Below are positions 59,695 to 64,000 of a DNA stretch of 64,000 nt, in pieces. The position numbers and the translations under genes were made by a program. A model generated the notes under the pieces. It had not been told where the DNA came from and searched no databases. It saw only the letters and a list, made by a program, of their open reading frames with translations. Position 1 is the stretch's first letter; every line of letters begins with the position of its first letter. This stretch comes from CAYYJS01 sp964472315 (lineage in GTDB: Bacteria > Verrucomicrobiota > Kiritimatiellia > UBA8416): assembly GCA_964472315.1 (NCBI GenBank), contig CAYYJS010000010.1, positions 20,117 through 84,116 on the forward strand. The letters are read 5' to 3'.

Positions 59695-61446
59695 ATGATG
59701 AAAAAGCACCCTATGGTGTCGCGCTACCACGGGAGAAGAGAAATGAAGTTCGATGTGAGTCAGGTGCCGTTCAGTCGGTTCGGTACGTATTTGTCGGTAT
59801 TCCGGCCGTCGCTGGATCCGGGTTGTGGCGAAGGTCTGTATCTGCGGACGCACCACGCGGCGCGCGTCGGAAAGCGCGATGTCATGCGCATCGAGATGCT
59901 GGTGGATGGCGTCAGTGTTCCCTTTGTGGCCGAGGCGACCGCAACGGAATTGCGCCTGACGGCGGGCCGGCGACGGGTGCGTCTGTGCATGGCCGATGCG
60001 GTGCGGGATACGGTGAGGATTCGTGGCGAAGGCGCCGGCGTTCGACTGCGTGCCGTGGCGGGTATCGGCAATGTGGCGCAGCCGATGGGGGCGCGGCGCT
60101 GGTCGGTGAACGCGCGGCAGTCGTACTGTCGGTTCATGGCGAGTGTGATGACCGGACGGCTGGATGCCGACTGTCCGTGGCAGCCGCGGGGGCTGTCGCC
60201 GATGACGCTCGACCTTCAGCCGGACGGGGATCAGGCGCTCGATGCGGCGATCGACCGGTACGGCAGCACCTGGGAAGACCGGGACCGCCCGTCGTTCGAC
60301 GATTGCGTGGCGGCCGTGGAACGGGATTGGCGGGCGTGGCTGGCGATACAGCCGACGTCCCGCGCGGAGTTCCGGGAGACGGCCCGGCTGGCGGCGTATG
60401 TGAACTGGGCGTCCGGCATACGCGCCGGCGGTTTGATCGCGCGTCCCGCGATCCTGATGTCGAAGGTGCAGATGGACAATGTGTGGTCCTGGGACCACTG
60501 TTTCAACGCGATGGCCTTGAGCTACCAGGCGCCGGAGCTGGCGTTCGACCAATGGATGACGCCGTTCGATCGACAGGACGAGTTCGGGGCGCTGCCGGAT
60601 GCCTGCAATCCGGCCGTCGAGCATTTCAACTTCTGCAAGCCCCCGGTGCATGGATGGGCGCTGCAATTCCTCATGGATCGGCAGCCCGCGTTTTTCACGC
60701 GCGGGCGGCTGGCCGCGGCCTATGACCGACTCAGCCGGTGGACCGACTGGTGGCTCACGCACCGGCGCATGCCGGGCGACGCGTTGCCGTACTATTTGCA
60801 CGGGAACGACAGCGGTTGGGACAACGCGACGATGTTCGACGCGGGGGCGCCGCTCGTGGCGCCCGATCTCGCCGCGTTCCTTGCGGTTCAGTGCGAGACG
60901 GTCGGTCGGATCGCGGCGAAGCTCGGCAAGCCGCGCGAAGCCCGGCGATGGGAAGCGCGGGGCCGGACGCTGGTGACCGCGCTGCTTGACGAATTGTGGA
61001 AGGGCGACCGGTTCGTCGCGCGTCGCGCGAGCGATCGGTTCGAGGTGCGTGGCGACAGTCTCGTGCCGGCCATGCCGATTCTGCTGGGCCGGCGTCTGCC
61101 GCCGGCGGTGGCAAGGGCGCTGGTCGCCCGACTGCGCCTGCACCTGACCGAATGGGGGTTGGCAACCGAACGGACGACGAGTGCGGAATACACGAGCGAT
61201 GGGTACTGGCGCGGACCGGTGTGGGCGCCTTGCACGATGGTGGCGGTGGCGGGGCTGTCGGAGCTTGGCTATGCCGCGCTGGCGAAGCGGATCGCCTTAC
61301 GATTTTGCCGGCTGTGCGCCAAGAGCGGGTTCGCGGAGAACTTCGACGCGATCGACGGCGCGCCTTTGCGCGATACGGCGTATACATGGACCAGCAGCAC
61401 GTTCCTGGTGCTCGCGCACGCCTATACCGGTCGTGTCGACGGCTGA
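59695..61446 (+). CDS. alpha/alpha-toroid glycosidase-like protein (GH63/MGH1-type)
   Basis: A 583-aa protein. Residues 1-210 form an N-terminal beta domain. Residues ~225-580 are an (alpha/alpha)6 toroid of mannosylglycerate-hydrolase/GH63/trehalase type, with VWSWDHCFNAMALS, DACNPAVEHFNFCKPP, YLHGNDSGWDNATMFD (probable acid residue Asp in GWDNAT) and YWRGPVWAPCTMVA near the end. It probably cleaves an alpha-glucoside or alpha-mannoside; specificity is unknown. No signal peptide is evident, so it should be cytoplasmic. GGAGGT at 59684-59689 supports the ATG at 59695. Confidence 0.87.
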   Translation: MMKKHPMVSRYHGRREMKFDVSQVPFSRFGTYLSVFRPSLDPGCGEGLYLRTHHAARVGKRDVMRIEMLVDGVSVPFVAEATATELRLTAGRRRVRLCMADAVRDTVRIRGEGAGVRLRAVAGIGNVAQPMGARRWSVNARQSYCRFMASVMTGRLDADCPWQPRGLSPMTLDLQPDGDQALDAAIDRYGSTWEDRDRPSFDDCVAAVERDWRAWLAIQPTSRAEFRETARLAAYVNWASGIRAGGLIARPAILMSKVQMDNVWSWDHCFNAMALSYQAPELAFDQWMTPFDRQDEFGALPDACNPAVEHFNFCKPPVHGWALQFLMDRQPAFFTRGRLAAAYDRLSRWTDWWLTHRRMPGDALPYYLHGNDSGWDNATMFDAGAPLVAPDLAAFLAVQCETVGRIAAKLGKPREARRWEARGRTLVTALLDELWKGDRFVARRASDRFEVRGDSLVPAMPILLGRRLPPAVARALVARLRLHLTEWGLATERTTSAEYTSDGYWRGPVWAPCTMVAVAGLSELGYAALAKRIALRFCRLCAKSGFAENFDAIDGAPLRDTAYTWTSSTFLVLAHAYTGRVDG

Positions 61447-61522
61447 GGGTGGCGGGCGGATCCCTCGGTGAATGGGAAGGCCCATCGACCCCATCGAACC
61501 CCCGGCGCCATGCAAACCCGGT

Positions 61523-61858
61523 GGCAAGGGCAGTGTGTTCTTTGTCGACGCCTCGCGCGAATATGAGCAGGGCACAAACCAGAACAAGTTGCGCGATCAA
61601 GACATATCCAAGATCGTCGACACGTTCCACAAGCGCAAGGTCATCGACAAGTACTCCTATCTCGCCACGTTCGCCGAGATCGAAGAGAACGACTTCAACC
61701 TCAATATCCCGCGCTACGTCGACACCTTCGAGCCCGAGGTGGACATCGTCGCCGTGCAGAAGAACATCGAGCGGATCGAAGGGGAACTCACCGAAACGCA
61801 GGCCAAAATGCGTAACCACTTGATAGAGTCAGACCTTGGGACGTGCAAAGGAAGTTGA
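61523..61858 (+). pseudogene. hsdM: hsdM C-terminal fragment (Type I DNA methylase subunit)
   Basis: The translation GKGSVFFVDASREYEQGTNQ, then RDQDISKIVDTFHKRK, ATFAEIEENDFNLNIPRYVD and a final coiled coil is the last ~110 residues of HsdM. The methylase core with its SAM and NPPF motifs is missing upstream: the preceding 75 bases after the glycosidase stop do not continue it. The reading frame ends soon after KMRNHL in an unrelated tail. This is a 5'-truncated relic. Confidence 0.85.
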
Positions 61859-61934
61859 CATAACGGAAGTCATTGCGTGAGCATAACGCATCAACCTTTC
61901 ATAAGATGGATTAGCGTGTAAGGATCACCTCGTG

Positions 61935-62281
61935 ATGAAACGACCAGAACAAGGCCACTACGAGACCATTTCGACGATCGGGGAGAAGGCCCGCGCCTTT
62001 GTCCCTGCGCCACTCCCTCCGTCTCCGGCCATCGGCTGGCCCCCGGAACTGCGCAGTCGCTTCGACGAGGCGTGCACCATGAACTGCTCTGCCGCCCGCT
62101 TGCCACCTCCCGCGGGATCGAAGCCCCGACCGGCCTGAGCCATGTGACCGTCAACAAGGCGTTGGAACATCTGTGCCGCCTGGACATCGCGCGGGAAGTC
62201 ACCGGTCAGGAACGCAACCGCGTGTTCAGTTACGCGGAATACCTGGGGATTTTGAACGAAGGAACCGAATTGCCGGAGTAG
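61935..62281 (+). pseudogene. Fic-family AMP-transferase, internally deleted remnant
   Basis: The 5' piece starts ATG at 61935 (KRPEQGHYETISTIGEKARA, FVPAPLPPSP) and matches the N-terminus of standalone Fic proteins. The 3' piece, in another frame from about 62072, reads ATSRGIEAPTGLSHVTVNKA and then LEHLCRLDIAREVTG to ILNEGTELPE, the C-terminal winged helix of the same family. The central Fic core with HPFxDGNGR is gone. The deletion and frame change make it inactive. Fic genes often sit within Type I hsd operons, as here between hsdM and hsdS remnants. Confidence 0.8.
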
Positions 62282-62311
62282 GTCGGGCCTTCCTGTCTGT
62301 CCCACCGGATG

Positions 62312-62331
62312 GTCAGGCAGGAATGCCTGAC
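62312..62331. repeat. stem-loop repeat between fic and hsdS remnants
   Basis: GTCAGGCA (62312-62319) pairs with TGCCTGAC (62324-62331) around GGAA. It looks like a dispersed short palindrome rather than a terminator, as no T run follows. Confidence 0.6.
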
Positions 62332-62348
62332 GCACTGAAAGAACGAAC

Positions 62349-62490
62349 ATGACCGAGCCAGAATCATCACGTCAAGTGGTCTCCACACGATCAACTCATC
62401 CGTTCTGGCCAATGCTCCCATCCCTCTCCCGCCCCTCCCCGAACAGTGGAAGATCGCTGCCATCCTCTCCACCGTCACTCCGAAAGTGTC
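62349..62490 (+). pseudogene. hsdS: hsdS fragment (Type I specificity subunit)
   Basis: An ATG at 62349 opens a short frame like an hsdS start. From 62420, in another frame, the text reads IPLPPLPEQWKIAAILSTV, the highly conserved 'PLPPL.EQ..IA.IL' signature that ends an HsdS target-recognition half. The two DNA-recognition domains are absent. It follows the fic and hsdM remnants in the order of a typical hsd operon. Confidence 0.75.
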
Positions 62491-62795
62491 GCCCCAGCCG
62501 CCTTCAAGAGCGCGTTGCTCTGCGTCGCCATCCCTGCGGCCGGGCTGTCGCCGCAGAGTGCGCTACGCCAACACCCTCACAGACAAGAAGCGGACCCCCG
62601 CCGCTTCGCGCCTTCCCTGTCACCATCCAGGCGCGTTCATTCCGCGCTGCACCGGTCGCGCCACCGCGCGGACGCGGTGTCACGCCCGATTGCTGGGCGC
62701 TCCGTTCACCACATGCACCGGCCTTCGGGCTTGTGTCGCTCACTCTTCGCCCCGAAGCCCGGAAGGAAGTGGGGACTTCGGTTCGAAAAGTGCCT
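62491..62795. other. gene-free stretch downstream of the hsdS remnant
   Basis: About 300 bases without a recognisable gene in either strand. Short frames are present but have biased, non-protein-like composition. It may be degraded hsdS/hsdR sequence. Confidence 0.5.
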
Positions 62796-62816
62796 GCCCT
62801 GAGCTTGTCGAAGGGC
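62796..62816. repeat. 21-bp dispersed repeat, copy 1
   Basis: GCCCTGAGCTTGTCGAAGGG plus C. It is the exact reverse complement of 63062-63082. The core CTTCGACAAGCTCAGG is a motif I have seen repeatedly in other bacterial and metagenome sequences; here it lies about 77 bases before the GTG of the restriction-methylation gene. Confidence 0.85.
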
Positions 62817-62892
62817 TCTTCCGCTTCAACAGTCTCGCAATCGCCGGGCATTCCGCTATAGTCAACGGCATTTGTTGAAAGGAAAGAACGTC

Positions 62893-64000
62893 GTGACGGT
62901 TGCCGAGTTCATAGCGAAGTGGCGCAAGGTGGAACTGAAAGAACGGTCCGCCGCGCAAGAGCATTTCCTTGACCTCTGCAACGTCTTCGGCCACCCCACA
63001 CCCGCCGCCGCCGATCCGACCGGCGAGAACTTCTGCTTTGAAAAGGGCGCGGCCAAGCACGGCCCTTCGACAAGCTCAGGGCAAGCGGCACAAGGCTTTG
63101 CGGACGTGTGGAAGCGCGCCTTCTGGGGCTGGGAGTACAAGGGCAAGCACAAGGACTTGACCGACGCCTACGACCAGCTTCTACGCTACCGAAGCGCCTT
63201 GGAGAATCCACCCCTGCTGCTGGTCTGTGACCTTGACCGCATCGTCATTCATACCAACTTCACCGGCACCGTTGAAGTCACCTACGAAATCCCACTGCAA
63301 GCCCTTGCCGAACCCCGCAACATCGAAATCATGCGGGCGGTCTTCCACGATCCCGAAGCCCTCCGCCCAGGCCGCACGAGTACCGCCGTCACCCAGGATG
63401 CCGCCCGGCACTTCGCCGAAATCGCCGCCGCCATGCGCGCGCGCGGCCTTGACCCCGCCGCCGTCGCCCACTTCCTTGACCGGATTGTCTTCTGTCTCTT
63501 CGCTGAAGACACCGGCCTCTTGCCCGATATGGTCTTCAGCCGAATCGTGACGCAAGCGGCCGGCGATCCCTCCCGCTTCTGCAAGATTCTCGGGCAACTC
63601 TTCGACACCATGGCGACCGGCGGCGACTTCGGCCTTGAACCCATCCGCCATTTCAACGGCAACCTGTTTGACGACCGCACCGTCATTGACCTGACCGCCG
63701 CCGACGTGAAGCGCATCGCCGCCGCCGCGTCGCTCGATTGGAGCGCCGTTGACCCTTCCATCTTCGGCACCCTGTTTGAACGCGGACTTGACCCCAACAC
63801 CCGCGCGCAACTGGGGGCGCACTTCACTAGCCGGGCAGACATTGAACTCGTGGTTGACGCCGTAGTCATGGCGCCGCTTCGCCGGGAGTGGGCGGAGACG
63901 AAGGCAATCGTCGAGAGCCTTCTTACGACGGGAAAGAAAAAGCCAGGATCGGGTCGCCTTGACGGGCTTGCGCCCGTCAAGGCTCCCACACCACCCGGAC
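62893..64000 (+). CDS. MmeI-like Type IIL restriction-methylation enzyme, 5' part (3' end outside window)
   Basis: The frame runs from GTG at 62893 (AAAGGAAAG upstream) to the window end without a stop, 369 residues. It opens TVAEFIAKWRKVELKERSAA. The sequence D-x9-E-Y-K at residues 71-83 (Asp71, Glu81, Lys83, around DVWKRAFWGWEYKGKHKD) matches the endonuclease motif of MmeI (D70-x9-E80-x-K82). Helical domains follow, and HFTSRADIELVVDAV near residue 315 is the start of the methylase domain; the SAM and NPPY motifs should lie beyond the window. Such enzymes cut and methylate as one polypeptide. Two palindromic repeats are inserted in frame (residues 57-65 and the last visible part). It follows decayed hsd/fic genes. 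Confidence 0.85.
   Translation, partial: MTVAEFIAKWRKVELKERSAAQEHFLDLCNVFGHPTPAAADPTGENFCFEKGAAKHGPSTSSGQAAQGFADVWKRAFWGWEYKGKHKDLTDAYDQLLRYRSALENPPLLLVCDLDRIVIHTNFTGTVEVTYEIPLQALAEPRNIEIMRAVFHDPEALRPGRTSTAVTQDAARHFAEIAAAMRARGLDPAAVAHFLDRIVFCLFAEDTGLLPDMVFSRIVTQAAGDPSRFCKILGQLFDTMATGGDFGLEPIRHFNGNLFDDRTVIDLTAADVKRIAAAASLDWSAVDPSIFGTLFERGLDPNTRAQLGAHFTSRADIELVVDAVVMAPLRREWAETKAIVESLLTTGKKKPGSGRLDGLAPVKAPTPPG
63062..63082. repeat. 21-bp dispersed repeat, copy 2, inside the restriction-methylation gene
   Basis: GCCCTTCGACAAGCTCAGGG plus C, the exact reverse complement of the copy at 62796-62816. It is read in frame as GPSTSSGQA (residues 57-65), just before the catalytic Asp71, and adds a linker rather than a stop. 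Confidence 0.85.
63956..63983. repeat. perfect 12-bp inverted repeat inside the restriction-methylation gene
   Basis: GCCTTGACGGGC (63956-63967), loop TTGC, then GCCCGTCAAGGC (63972-63983). It is translated in frame as part of SGRLDGLAPVKAPTPPG. The unusual low-complexity peptide suggests an insertion tolerated at a domain junction. Confidence 0.85.

Overview
The window looks like a chromosomal segment of a GC-rich, Gram-negative bacterium of the Planctomycetota-Verrucomicrobiota-Chlamydiota (PVC) group, most plausibly Kiritimatiellota or a close relative. Lipid A genes (fabZ, lpxA), a secretin and periplasmic/outer-membrane proteins show a two-membrane envelope. The PVC guess rests on the prepilin style, an ExbB/ExbD cluster with a squalene-cyclase-like repeat protein, UroD-like and Gfo/Idh/MocA proteins, and a large secreted repeat protein with an 'NLLKYATG..P.NPDD' type C-terminus. 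It is inference; no rRNA gene or phylogenetic marker was tested.

Layout. 1-2.4 kb: the 3' part of metK and complete ahcY (methyl cycle). 2.6-9.9 kb: an OmpA-like protein, then fabZ-lpxA-gspD-gspE-gspF joined by four successive 4-bp stop/start overlaps. 9.9-11.7 kb: an island with a lower-GC acetyltransferase and wreckage of group II intron(s). 11.7-15 kb: a 1089-aa secreted protein with tandem ~105-aa repeats. 15.3-19 kb: a three-gene sugar-type ABC transporter. 19-30 kb: mostly single genes (TGS/uridine-kinase fusion, msrA, DUF4412-like protein, CHAD protein, polysaccharide deacetylase, metallo-beta-lactamase fold protein, oxidoreductase, nadB, cysteine desulfurase). 30-30.8 kb: a prepilin with a clear terminator. 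31-40.8 kb, minus strand: a tightly packed run atpA-atpG-atpD-atpC, then a CHASE2 adenylate cyclase, a radical SAM protein, and after a short gap a polyprenol-phosphate glycosyltransferase and a UbiA-type prenyl/phosphoribosyl transferase. Genes for delta and the Fo subunits are not here. Divergent from atpA is a sigma-54 activator whose N-terminal domain is an ArsC-like fold with the catalytic cysteine replaced. 42.6-46.3 kb: three minor-pilin genes. 46.5-49.2 kb: pdxJ-acpS-nnrDE, overlapping. 49.4-58.4 kb: a four-gene operon of a 1081-aa TPR protein, ExbB, ExbD and a 1477-aa membrane-anchored protein with a long Ala/Pro-rich linker and an alpha/alpha-toroid domain. 58.6-61.4 kb: divergent UroD-like and glycosidase-like genes. 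61.5-64 kb: fragments of hsdM, fic and hsdS, followed by the intact 5' part of an MmeI-like (Type IIL) restriction-methylation gene that runs off the window and carries palindromic repeat insertions in frame.

The strongest candidates for new biology are the ExbB/ExbD-powered giant-protein operon, the ArsC-like/PAS/sigma-54 regulator beside an F1-only ATP synthase operon coupled to a nucleotide cyclase, and the palindrome-laced Type IIL enzyme beside decayed Type I and Fic genes. No tRNA, rRNA or CRISPR array was recognised.
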